This document shows positions 7,483 through 12,656 of a DNA stretch of 12,656 bases, piece after piece (within the stretch, counting starts at the first letter, position 1; each line of letters begins with the position of its first letter). The notes below the pieces were generated by a model that saw only the letters and a program-made list of their open reading frames with translations, made no database searches and was not told the DNA's origin. This stretch comes from CAINVV01 sp031432175 (GTDB taxonomy: Bacteria; Bacteroidota; Bacteroidia; Bacteroidales; Prolixibacteraceae), in the NCBI GenBank assembly GCA_964358545.1, contig CAYHQN010000123.1, positions 1 to 12,656 of the forward strand, given 5' to 3'. The position numbers and the translations under genes are program-made.

Positions 7483-7514
7483 CAAAGATATTAATATTAA
7501 TATCATTTTCCAAA
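7483..7514 (-). promoter_or_regulatory. hicAB promoter (Bacteroidota sigma type)
   Basis: On the minus strand TTTG (7511-7514) is followed after exactly 20 nt by TATCTTTG (7483-7490). This is an exact match to the Bacteroidota housekeeping promoter, TTTG then 19-21 nt then TAnnTTTG. It sits 22-53 nt before the hicA ATG, leaving a short leader of roughly 15 nt. Confidence 0.75.
7487..7504. promoter_or_regulatory. Operator-like perfect palindrome in the hicAB promoter
   Basis: GATATTAATATTAATATC is a perfect 18-bp palindrome filling most of the spacer and overlapping the upstream half of the -7 box. A dimeric HicB bound here would block RNA polymerase, which fits the autorepression known for HicB proteins with DNA-binding domains. 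Confidence 0.7.
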
Positions 7515-7597
7515 TAATCAATATTCATTTCGGAAATATAGTGAATGGGGATAATCAACCGGAAATTTAAGTTCAAGATGGACAAATAGCTATCAGG

Positions 7598-7852
7598 TTA
7601 TTTTTCTTTGGGCGCCAGTTCGAAAGTAAATAATTCGGACACAGGCACAATTAGTGCCCTCTGGACAGGCAATCCTGAAAAGCTGGATGTAGTCGAGGAT
7701 ATCAAGTAGATGTTGCCAAAATGCACACCCACCACTTCCCCTTCTCCCACACCAAAGAGGCGTTCGATCTCGGAACAGCCCACAGGGATGGGGTGATGAA
7801 AGCCATGGTGGATTTTGAGTAAGGAGGAGATTACGCAGCAGGTTTTATCCAA
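7598..7852 (-). CDS. Doubtful small reading frame or gene remnant
   Basis: An 84-codon open frame that can only start at TTG (7850-7852) or GTG; it contains no ATG. Its first 22 nt overlap the end of the DUF5618-like gene in another frame. I recognise no family. In its favour, the tail SELFTFELAPKEK matches a second tail encoded at 6622-6672 (EELFSFELEPKEK), and the DNA differences between the two fall largely in third codon positions, which hints that both descend from real coding sequence. It is more likely a fragment than an intact gene. Confidence 0.25.
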   Translation of the reverse strand: MDKTCCVISSLLKIHHGFHHPIPVGCSEIERLFGVGEGEVVGVHFGNIYLISSTTSSFSGLPVQRALIVPVSELFTFELAPKEK

Positions 7853-8238
7853 TCAATGATTGAAAAAGCCAGATTGAACCCTTCAGAAATGACCCTTGCA
7901 TCTCTTATTCCATCATAATAACCATGCAGGTGCAGGATCATATAAGCAGAGTTGATATAATTTAGAAGCTTTTTGTCAATTATTGCAATAGCATCCTGGT
8001 AGTATTCAATGTCTTTTCTCCCTTTTTTCTTTTCAATACCTTTCAACAGCAAATACCCATCCAGCGCTTTTAAAACACCATTGTAGGCAATACCGCAAGC
8101 GGTTTTAACGTACTTCTCATCCACATAGAAACGATCTTGCTTGCCTGCCTTTTTTAGTGTTTCCCGGGCATTCTCCATGTAACGAATTGCTTCGTTGTAA
8201 TAGGTGGTTCTGATTTGGTTTTGGTCTTTGAGGATCAT
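7831..8238 (-). CDS. DUF5618-like helical protein
   Basis: 135-residue, almost entirely helical cytoplasmic protein of unknown function. The pattern EAIRYMENARETLKKAG, then FYVDEKYVKTACGIAYNGVLKALDGYLLLKG, and an AYMILHLHGYYDG segment before a final SIIDWI helix, matches my recollection of the DUF5618 family, found in Bacteroidota, often in accessory regions and reminiscent of HEPN-type helical bundles. ATG at 8236-8238 is preferred to the in-frame GTG at 8251-8253, because that GTG lies inside a likely -7 promoter box. It is followed on the same strand by the doubtful frame ending at 7598 and then by hicAB. No partner gene suggests a specific job. Confidence 0.65.
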   Translation of the reverse strand: MILKDQNQIRTTYYNEAIRYMENARETLKKAGKQDRFYVDEKYVKTACGIAYNGVLKALDGYLLLKGIEKKKGRKDIEYYQDAIAIIDKKLLNYINSAYMILHLHGYYDGIRDARVISEGFNLAFSIIDWIKPAA

Positions 8239-8252
8239 CTTATGTCTTTTCA

Positions 8253-8260
8253 CAAAGTTA
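8253..8260 (-). promoter_or_regulatory. Possible -7 box of the DUF5618-like gene
   Basis: On the minus strand this reads TAACTTTG, matching TAnnTTTG. TTTC, one base off TTTG, lies exactly 20 nt upstream. The 5' leader before the ATG at 8238 would be under 10 nt, which is short. Confidence 0.4.
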
Positions 8261-8464
8261 AGGCATTCTGTTCAGATAAAGAAACTGAAATGTCAGCATT
8301 GTTCAAAATAAAGTTAAAATCGAATACAAATGATTGTATTATTACTTACCTTCGTTGATACAGAAATAAAAATACAGTTCCAAAAATTATCTAACATTAT
8401 AATATTCAATAAAATATAGATTCAAAAAGATAAGAAAATATAAAATATAGCGTTTAGCCGAATT
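8261..8464. other. AT-rich intergenic stretch
   Basis: About 200 bases between the DUF5618-like gene and the nested inverted repeat. It is strongly AT-rich, has no convincing reading frame on either strand, and I find no clear plus-strand promoter with both boxes in it. Confidence 0.5.
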
Positions 8465-8584
8465 CTGTCTCTAAAATCGACCAAATTTTCATGTAACACA
8501 GGATAGTAAGCAAAACGCCACGTGAAAGCGTGGTCGTTTGTTTTACACTTGTGTTACGGGTTCTTGGTCGAACCTTAGAGACAG
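8465..8584 (+). other. 120-nt nested inverted repeat (structured leader or MITE-like element)
   Basis: Four sets of complementary arms sit one inside another: CTGTCTCTAA (8465-8474) with TTAGAGACAG (8575-8584); TCGACCAA (8477-8484) with TTGGTCGA (8564-8571); GTAACACA (8493-8500) with TGTGTTAC (8550-8557); and an inner part in which GTAA (8506-8509) pairs with TTAC (8543-8546), AAACG (8513-8517) with CGTTT (8535-8539) and CCACG (8518-8522) with CGTGG (8529-8533). The whole could fold as one long interrupted stem. It lies just upstream of the LytTR gene. No target-site duplication is visible at its edges. Confidence 0.7.
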
Positions 8585-8612
8585 CGTAGGCAATTTGGCC
8601 ACGCTGTTTTTT
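8581..8612 (+). terminator. Intrinsic-terminator-like hairpin before the LytTR gene
   Basis: ACAGCGT (8581-8587) pairs with ACGCTGT (8601-8607), with an inner GGC/GCC (8589-8591 with 8598-8600), and is followed by a run of six T (8607-8612). It ends 34 nt before the LytTR start codon. Its left arm shares ACAG (8581-8584) with the right arm of the nested inverted repeat, so the two structures compete. Confidence 0.55.
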
Positions 8613-8646
8613 GAAACGACCTAATTGAACCAAACCTTTCCTGAAC

Positions 8647-9033
8647 ATGAGACCAAACCAAGACGATCATCTGATTGCATTACCTGATAAAAATGGGTTG
8701 ATTTTTTTCGAAATAAGAAATATAATTCGCTGTAAGTCTGATAATTCTTATACTGAATTTTTTATTTTGGAAGAAAGTGATAAAAAGAATAATCCCATTA
8801 AAATAGTCGTTTCCAAAGGGCTCGAGCATTTCGAAGATTTCCTTGTTACCAAAGGCGTTTTTTACCGTATTCATAATCAGCATATTGTAAACATCAACCA
8901 TATATATAAGTACATCAAAAGTGATGGTGGTTATCTGCTGATGAATGATAACTCCGGTGCGATGGTTCCAGTGGCCCGGGCTCGCAAAGAGGACTTTCTG
9001 AAACATCTCAAATCAAGGGGAATTGTCTTTTGA
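8647..9033 (+). CDS. Stand-alone LytTR DNA-binding regulator
   Basis: 128-residue protein made of little more than one LytTR domain, with no receiver domain. The family features are in order: IALPDKNGLIFFEIRNIIRC (residues about 10-29), the SYTEFF strand, VVSKGLEHFEDFL, then the recognition segment FYRIHNQHIVNINHIYKYIKSDGGY (72-96), and a final MVPVARARKEDFLKHL. LytTR proteins bind direct repeats near promoters and bend DNA. ATG at 8647-8649 gives a normal N-terminus. The gene follows the nested inverted repeat and terminator-like hairpin, suggesting control by attenuation. Its position at the head of the same-strand envelope genes makes it a candidate regulator of them; no direct-repeat binding site was recognised, so this is inference. 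Confidence 0.9.
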   Translation: MRPNQDDHLIALPDKNGLIFFEIRNIIRCKSDNSYTEFFILEESDKKNNPIKIVVSKGLEHFEDFLVTKGVFYRIHNQHIVNINHIYKYIKSDGGYLLMNDNSGAMVPVARARKEDFLKHLKSRGIVF

Positions 9034-9034
9034 T

Positions 9035-9071
9035 CTCCCAAAATCAAATTCAAAGCTCCCAAAATCAAATT
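9035..9071 (+). repeat. Short tandem repeat after the LytTR gene
   Basis: CTCCCAAAATCAAATT occurs twice, at 9035-9050 and 9056-9071, with a 21-bp period. The spacing of two helical turns would suit a dimer-binding site, but the position just after a stop codon makes simple duplication as likely. Confidence 0.5.
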
Positions 9072-9178
9072 GACCTTAGTTATATTGTTCACACTCACGT
9101 AGATTTAGGAGTCTGAAGTGATATTTTATTTCATAATTTTCGTCAAAAAAAGAAGCTGATCTTATCTAAATAACCTTT

Positions 9179-9240
9179 ATGGAGCCTGGAAACCACTCTA
9201 AAAAACGGGGCGATACCGAAAAGCCTGACGAGTAGGGAAA
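9179..9240 (+). repeat. Conserved leader repeat, copy 1 (before small lipoprotein)
   Basis: About 60 nt sharing with the other three copies a hairpin of the form TGG-loop-CCA with a 10-nt loop, an A-run, then GGGGCGNNACCGAAAAGCC and ACGAGTAGGG. This is the most divergent copy in the first loop (AGCCTGGAAA), and its outermost stem pair is mismatched. It ends 18 nt before the ATG at 9259. Confidence 0.85.
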
Positions 9241-9258
9241 TTTTTAAATAATTCGCTT

Positions 9259-9636
9259 ATGAAAAAAACATTGTTTATCACTATTATTCTTGTGGTGGCC
9301 ATTATTTCATCGTGTTCAAAAGATCAAGCAAAAGATGCAGCAGATGATTATATTGGTAATTATACCAGTACTACAACTGGTTGGGGTGATTTTGTAATCT
9401 CAAAAGTAGATGCAAGCTCAATTTTATTAAAAGAGAGTGTGGTTAGTGGTTGGACCGCAACTGCCCAGGTTAATGGTAACACAATAGATATTCCAATACA
9501 ACTTATGGGTAGTTATTATACTTGGGGTACTGGTACTAGAACTGGCAATACAATCTCGTTTGCAATTAGAGAAGGTAAGAGTAGCACCGGTGGTGTTGGT
9601 ACTGGGGGTTACGGATTTACTCTGCTAAAAAAATAG
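9259..9636 (+). CDS. Small secreted lipoprotein of unknown function
   Basis: 125 residues with a lipoprotein signal: positively charged start, hydrophobic core, and the lipobox ending at Cys19 (AIISSC followed by SKDQ). The mature part alternates polar and hydrophobic residues with many Thr, Gly and aromatic positions (GNYTSTTTGWGDFVISKV, GNTIDIPIQL, GNTISFAIREG), as in a small lipocalin-like beta barrel or sandwich. No family is recognised. It is probably anchored in the inner leaflet of the outer membrane. First gene after the LytTR regulator on the same strand, introduced by leader repeat copy 1. Confidence 0.75.
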   Translation: MKKTLFITIILVVAIISSCSKDQAKDAADDYIGNYTSTTTGWGDFVISKVDASSILLKESVVSGWTATAQVNGNTIDIPIQLMGSYYTWGTGTRTGNTISFAIREGKSSTGGVGTGGYGFTLLKK

Positions 9637-9726
9637 TAAAGTCAAGATTTTTTTATATTGTCACATAACATATTATTATAATGATAGTTATATGGCCAGA
9701 TATTCCCTTAAGAAACAATAGAAGAT

Positions 9727-9787
9727 GTGGAGTCCAGAAACCACTTTAAAAACAAGGCGGAGCCGAAAAGCCATACGAGTAGGAAAA
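9727..9787 (+). repeat. Conserved leader repeat, copy 2 (before YccF-like gene)
   Basis: Begins GTGGAGTCCAGAAACCAC (4-bp GTGG/CCAC hairpin), continues TTTAAAAAC and AAGGCGGAGCCGAAAAGCC, then ACGAGTAGG. It differs from the others in AAGGC for GGGGC but keeps GGC and GCC able to pair. It ends 30 nt before the ATG at 9818. Confidence 0.85.
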
Positions 9788-9817
9788 TTTATATAGTAAT
9801 TAATCAAATATCTAAAA

Positions 9818-10273
9818 ATGAAAACATTAGGTAACATTCTATGGTACTTTCCTTTTTTTGGTTTTGTATCAGCAATTTTAGTTTACTTATTTGGGCTTTT
9901 ACTGACAATCACGGTAATTGCTGCTCCAATTGGGTTGGGATTGATGGAACTGGGCAAATTTCTGTTTTGGCCCTTTGGAAACGCGATGGTGAGCAAGAGT
10001 GATTTGAATGAAGAGCAGAACAGTGCCTGGAAAGTATATTCTACGATAGTTATGATAATTTATTTTCCGTTTGGACTTTTCCTGTCAATCATTGCTGTAA
10101 TTCAAGTGATTGGATTATTTATTACAATCATAGGAATCCCTGCTGCCCTCGTTGTGGCAAAATCCCTGGGGACTTACCTGAACCCGGTTAACAAAAAGTG
10201 TGTACCATCCGCAGTGAATGATGAACTTGAAAGGAGAAAAGGACAAGATGCAATTAACAAGCATCTTAACTAA
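9818..10273 (+). CDS. YccF domain membrane protein
   Basis: 151-residue integral membrane protein with two copies of the YccF (DUF307) module. The first covers about residues 5-58 (GNILWYFPFFGF ... PIGLGLMELGKFLFWPFG), the second about 75-125 (YFPFGLFLSIIAVIQVIGLFITIIGIPAALVVAKSLG). The N-terminal NILW and the WPFG after the second helix are characteristic. Function is unknown; family members sit in the inner membrane, with four predicted helices here. Start at ATG 9818 opens directly into the module. It is followed by leader repeat copy 3 only 18 nt after its stop codon, suggesting the repeat lies inside a longer transcript. Confidence 0.85.
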   Translation: MKTLGNILWYFPFFGFVSAILVYLFGLLLTITVIAAPIGLGLMELGKFLFWPFGNAMVSKSDLNEEQNSAWKVYSTIVMIIYFPFGLFLSIIAVIQVIGLFITIIGIPAALVVAKSLGTYLNPVNKKCVPSAVNDELERRKGQDAINKHLN

Positions 10274-10291
10274 GCAATAAATTTTAAACAT

Positions 10292-10350
10292 GTGGAGTCC
10301 AGTAACCACTTAAAAACGGGGCGTTACCGAAAAGCCAAACGAGTAGGAAA
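10292..10350 (+). repeat. Conserved leader repeat, copy 3 (before coiled-coil membrane protein)
   Basis: Begins GTGGAGTCCAGTAACCAC, then TTAAAAAC, GGGGCGTTACCGAAAAGCC and ACGAGTAGG. It starts 18 nt after the YccF stop codon and ends 15 nt before the ATG at 10366, so it fills nearly the whole 92-nt gap between the two genes. Confidence 0.88.
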
Positions 10351-10365
10351 ATAATACATAATCAC

Positions 10366-11370
10366 ATGAAAAATAAATTTTTAACATTCATCAAACCTTA
10401 TTTGACTGTTATCGACAATGGATTCTTTTTTCGAAAACCATTCAGTTGTTTATATATTTTGTTCGCTGCTCTTTCTCTAATACTACCTATCTACCTAATA
10501 TATAATGCATTTAGCCTAAACTCTGCTTATAATAGTCGGGATAATTGCAGAGAAAAATTTGAAATTGTTTCACAACAATTTCAAGAAATAAAGCAAAAAT
10601 ACGAATCGGCAGTTCAGATTGTCAATCAATCCAGATCTGACGCTCAAACTGCCTATCAAAATTACAACCAGGCGAACAGTAATGCACAATATTATGGGAA
10701 TTACTACCAGAATTACAGGCAAGAGTACGAAAACGCACAACAACAGTCAAAACAATGGCTCGCCACCTATAAAGAAAGCCAAACCAAATATAATGCAGCC
10801 CTCCAAGAATCTGAAAAGATAAAACCGGAATACGATAAAATCAATTCGGAATATAACCAAACCAGACAGGAGTATCAAGTGACCATTGATAAATACAATA
10901 GCCTTGCACCCAAAGGGGCTTTTCATACGGCAGGCATGAAAGTAAAAGCTATAATAGCGCTATTGCTCTTTTCTCTTCTTTCAATTTTTATTGGATTGGT
11001 CAACTTTCAAATTTTTTGGGATAGAAAATCAAAAATGAATTTGACCTCCAAAGACAATGACGAATTTTCTGCTATTCCTGCTGTTGCGCACTATATTCAA
11101 ACTGTTGGCGAATCAATTGGAACTTATATTGGAATAATGGGAACATTTACGATCCTCATAGCGATTGTATTTAAAGTTTGCTTTGGCACTTATGGTCTGG
11201 GAAAATTATTTATAACGGATCTTGAGAATTTATCAAATAATTTAATTGTTGGAATTCCTTACTTACTACTTCCGATTATTGCTGGGTTTTTGACTATAGT
11301 ACTTTTTAGGGTAATTGGCGAAGGAATTAAGGCAATTGTTGTAATCGCAAATAACACAAGAAAACAATAA
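10366..11370 (+). CDS. Membrane protein with long Q/N/Y-rich coiled coil
   Basis: 334-residue protein of unrecognised family. Predicted layout: transmembrane helix 1 at about 28-47; a long extracytoplasmic or cytoplasmic helical region at about 55-180 rich in Gln, Asn, Tyr, Glu and Lys (QQFQEIKQKYE, NYYQNYRQEYENAQQQ, EYNQTRQEYQVTIDKY) with coiled-coil spacing; helices 2, 3 and 4 at about 193-216, 252-275 and 293-317. The C-terminal half (VAHYIQTVGESIGTYIGIMGT) resembles the membrane part of small channel- or sensor-like proteins, but I cannot name one. Encoded on the same strand between the YccF-like and DUF6567-like genes, with leader repeat copy 3 in front. Confidence 0.8.
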   Translation: MKNKFLTFIKPYLTVIDNGFFFRKPFSCLYILFAALSLILPIYLIYNAFSLNSAYNSRDNCREKFEIVSQQFQEIKQKYESAVQIVNQSRSDAQTAYQNYNQANSNAQYYGNYYQNYRQEYENAQQQSKQWLATYKESQTKYNAALQESEKIKPEYDKINSEYNQTRQEYQVTIDKYNSLAPKGAFHTAGMKVKAIIALLLFSLLSIFIGLVNFQIFWDRKSKMNLTSKDNDEFSAIPAVAHYIQTVGESIGTYIGIMGTFTILIAIVFKVCFGTYGLGKLFITDLENLSNNLIVGIPYLLLPIIAGFLTIVLFRVIGEGIKAIVVIANNTRKQ

Positions 11371-11499
11371 ACCATGCCTCTAGCAAAGTTTATGGGGAGA
11401 GTTACGAGAGGCACAGCAAACTGACACAAGAAAGACAATCAATTTATGTAGGACAATTTTTGATATTCATTATCGATTTACAATCTATCAAAATAAAAA

Positions 11500-11560
11500 G
11501 TGGAGACCAGCAACCACCATAAAAAACGGGGCGGAACCGAAAAGCCTTATGAGTAGGGAA
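11500..11560 (+). repeat. Conserved leader repeat, copy 4 (before DUF6567-like gene)
   Basis: Begins GTGGAGACCAGCAACCAC, then AAAAAAC, GGGGCGGAACCGAAAAGCC and GAGTAGGG. It ends 19 nt before the ATG at 11580 and about 130 nt after the previous stop codon. No copy occurs before the next gene at 11941, which appears translationally linked to this one. Confidence 0.87.
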
Positions 11561-11579
11561 AAACTAAACAAATTAATGA

Positions 11580-11924
11580 ATGAAAACGCTTAAATTTATT
11601 ATCGCAATTGCGATTGTTTCCTTCTTATCAACTAGTTGTGCAACCCATCTAGGGATGATGACAGGTAATGCTGCATTGTCATCCAACAATTTTAAAGTTG
11701 TGAGAATTGCCGCCGGTCATTCAAAGACAACAAAAATTTTTGGTTTAGGTGGGTTAGCAAAAGATGCTCTCGTTCTTGATGCTAAAAAGGATTTATTACA
11801 GAATAATCCGTTAAGAGATGGACAAGCTTTATCAAATGTGACTGTTGATTTTAAAACGAGTTTCATGTTCTTTGTAATTACTGAAAAAGTAACAGTAGCA
11901 GCTGATATTGTTGAGTTTAAATAA
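11580..11924 (+). CDS. DUF6567-like small lipoprotein
   Basis: 114 residues. Lipoprotein signal with Cys20 as the lipidation site (SFLSTSC followed by ATHLG). The mature part, SSNNFKVVRIAAGHSKTTKIFGLGGL, then DALVLDAKKDLL, DGQALSNVTVDFKTSFMFFVITEKVTVAADIVEF, matches my recollection of DUF6567, a Bacteroidota lipoprotein family of about this length; function unknown. ATG at 11580 is used; an ATG at 11576 opens another frame that stops after five codons. The beta-barrel gene begins 16 nt after its stop, so the two are probably one operon with a shared leader repeat upstream. Confidence 0.72.
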   Translation: MKTLKFIIAIAIVSFLSTSCATHLGMMTGNAALSSNNFKVVRIAAGHSKTTKIFGLGGLAKDALVLDAKKDLLQNNPLRDGQALSNVTVDFKTSFMFFVITEKVTVAADIVEFK

Positions 11925-11940
11925 TCTAAAAAATCCTGAA

Positions 11941-12656
11941 ATGACTAAAAAATCACTTTTTTTTCTCTTTCTTCTTGCCTTTTTAGTAATAAATGTTCTT
12001 AAAGCCCAGGATAGTAAGGTTGTTATTTTAAATTTGAAGAACGGATATTCAGTCAAGGGTTCAATTGTGGAACAATCTGATCAGGTAGTAAAAATCAAAA
12101 CACAAGGTGGGGAAATATTTCAGTACAAAAGAGATGAGATCAGTAGTACATCGGATGCCAACTCATCTTCATCCTCTAGTTTATCTCAGAAGGTGCATAA
12201 AGAATTTCCAAAAGTACTTAGTGCAAAGGACAAAATATTAAGTTTTAGTATTGGATTAGGCGCCAGGAACGGAGGTGGTACAGGAAATATTTCTGTGCCG
12301 CCACTTCCTATAGCTTTTGAATATATATTGAAGGATAATTTGTTTAATGGGTATGGTGCATTGGGATGTGGCGGATTCTTTGGGTTTACCTCATCAAAAA
12401 TTTTCGAGACGAAATACTCGAGACTAATTGTGGGGGCAAGGGGATATGTGCATTATGCTTTTTTTGAGAAATTTGACACTTATGCAGGAGCATTATTAGG
12501 ATACAGGAGTGATAATGCAAAATACACAGATCCTAATTATGGCTACAATCGTACCGAAAGTAAGCCAATCATAAATGCTTTTGCCGGCTGTCGATATTTC
12601 TTTACGGATAAGATTGCCGGAATGGCTGAATTAGGTGGGGGAGTATCTATACTTAG
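11941..12656 (+). CDS. Outer-membrane beta-barrel protein with N-terminal LSm-like domain (partial)
   Basis: Open frame of 238 codons from ATG 11941 that runs off the window end. Signal peptide at about 1-22 (hydrophobic core SLFFLFLLAFLVINVL, then KAQ). Residues about 26-72 form a short beta-rich module, VVILNLKNGYSVKGSIVEQ and then KIKTQGGEIFQYKRDEI, a pattern often found at the N-terminus of Bacteroidota barrel proteins. A Ser-rich linker (NSSSSSSLS) follows, and from about residue 100 come alternating strands with aromatic girdles (FSIGLGARNGGG, FEYILKDNLFNGYGALGCGGFFG, LIVGARGYVHYAFF, DTYAGALLGYR, FAGCRYFFTDKIAG) typical of an OmpW/porin-like 8- to 12-strand barrel. The substrate, if any, is unknown. 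Confidence 0.82.
   Translation, partial: MTKKSLFFLFLLAFLVINVLKAQDSKVVILNLKNGYSVKGSIVEQSDQVVKIKTQGGEIFQYKRDEISSTSDANSSSSSSLSQKVHKEFPKVLSAKDKILSFSIGLGARNGGGTGNISVPPLPIAFEYILKDNLFNGYGALGCGGFFGFTSSKIFETKYSRLIVGARGYVHYAFFEKFDTYAGALLGYRSDNAKYTDPNYGYNRTESKPIINAFAGCRYFFTDKIAGMAELGGGVSIL

Noticed and set aside
8454..8648. 64-codon minus-strand open frame upstream of the LytTR gene
   Set aside because: It is the antisense of the nested inverted repeat and terminator hairpin; its sequence is determined by those structures and shows no family features.
11375..11413. TGCCTCT / AGAGGCA inverted repeat after the coiled-coil membrane protein gene
   Set aside because: The loop is 25 nt and no T-run follows, so it does not make a convincing terminator; could be chance.
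9179..11560. The four leader repeats as integron attC sites or a CRISPR array
   Set aside because: Spacing of about 500-1200 bp with whole genes between rules out CRISPR. The copies lack the GTTRRRY and RYYYAAC ends and overall palindromy of attC, there is no integrase in the window, and the repeats sit next to start codons rather than after stops.
11832..12056. 74-codon minus-strand open frame across the junction of the last two genes
   Set aside because: It is a low-complexity Lys/Phe/Arg-rich shadow of the DUF6567-like and beta-barrel genes, both of which have signal peptides and sensible domains.

Overview
The window looks like a chromosomal segment from a member of the Bacteroidota, probably from the Bacteroidales/Marinilabiliales side. 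The signs are an S46 dipeptidyl-peptidase, DUF5618- and DUF6567-like proteins, a stand-alone LytTR regulator, start sites without Shine-Dalgarno sequences, and promoter boxes of the Bacteroidota type (TTTG, about 20 nt, TAnnTTTG). Species cannot be told from the sequence alone.

Left third (1-4009): the last codons of a plus-strand gene converge on a minus-strand set of three closely spaced genes. These are a secreted DUF4056-like protein, a Maf nucleotide pyrophosphatase and an S46 peptidase with the DPP11-type specificity residue (Asp/Glu-type dipeptidyl peptidase). Gaps of 42 and 45 nt suggest co-transcription.

Middle (4010-8260): a 580-bp divergent intergenic region holds degenerate REP-like elements, a 60-bp repeat that includes a promoter-like box, and an imperfect heptanucleotide array running up to the next start codon. 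Then comes a large secreted glycoside-hydrolase-like TIM-barrel protein (plus strand). A minus-strand accessory patch follows: a HicA-HicB toxin-antitoxin pair with a well-formed promoter and a perfect 18-bp operator palindrome between its boxes, a doubtful small reading frame, and a DUF5618-like helical protein.

Right third (8261-12656): a 120-nt nested inverted repeat runs into an intrinsic-terminator-like hairpin, followed by a LytTR DNA-binding protein. Downstream lies a same-strand series of envelope genes: small lipoprotein, YccF-type membrane protein, four-helix membrane protein with a long coiled coil, DUF6567-like lipoprotein, and an outer-membrane beta-barrel protein cut by the window end. 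Four of these five genes are each preceded by a copy of the same roughly 60-nt sequence, ending 15-30 nt before the start codon and folding into at least one conserved hairpin. This repeated leader is the most unusual thing in the window. It looks like a shared RNA-level control element or a cassette-boundary element, and I cannot assign it to a known family without a search.
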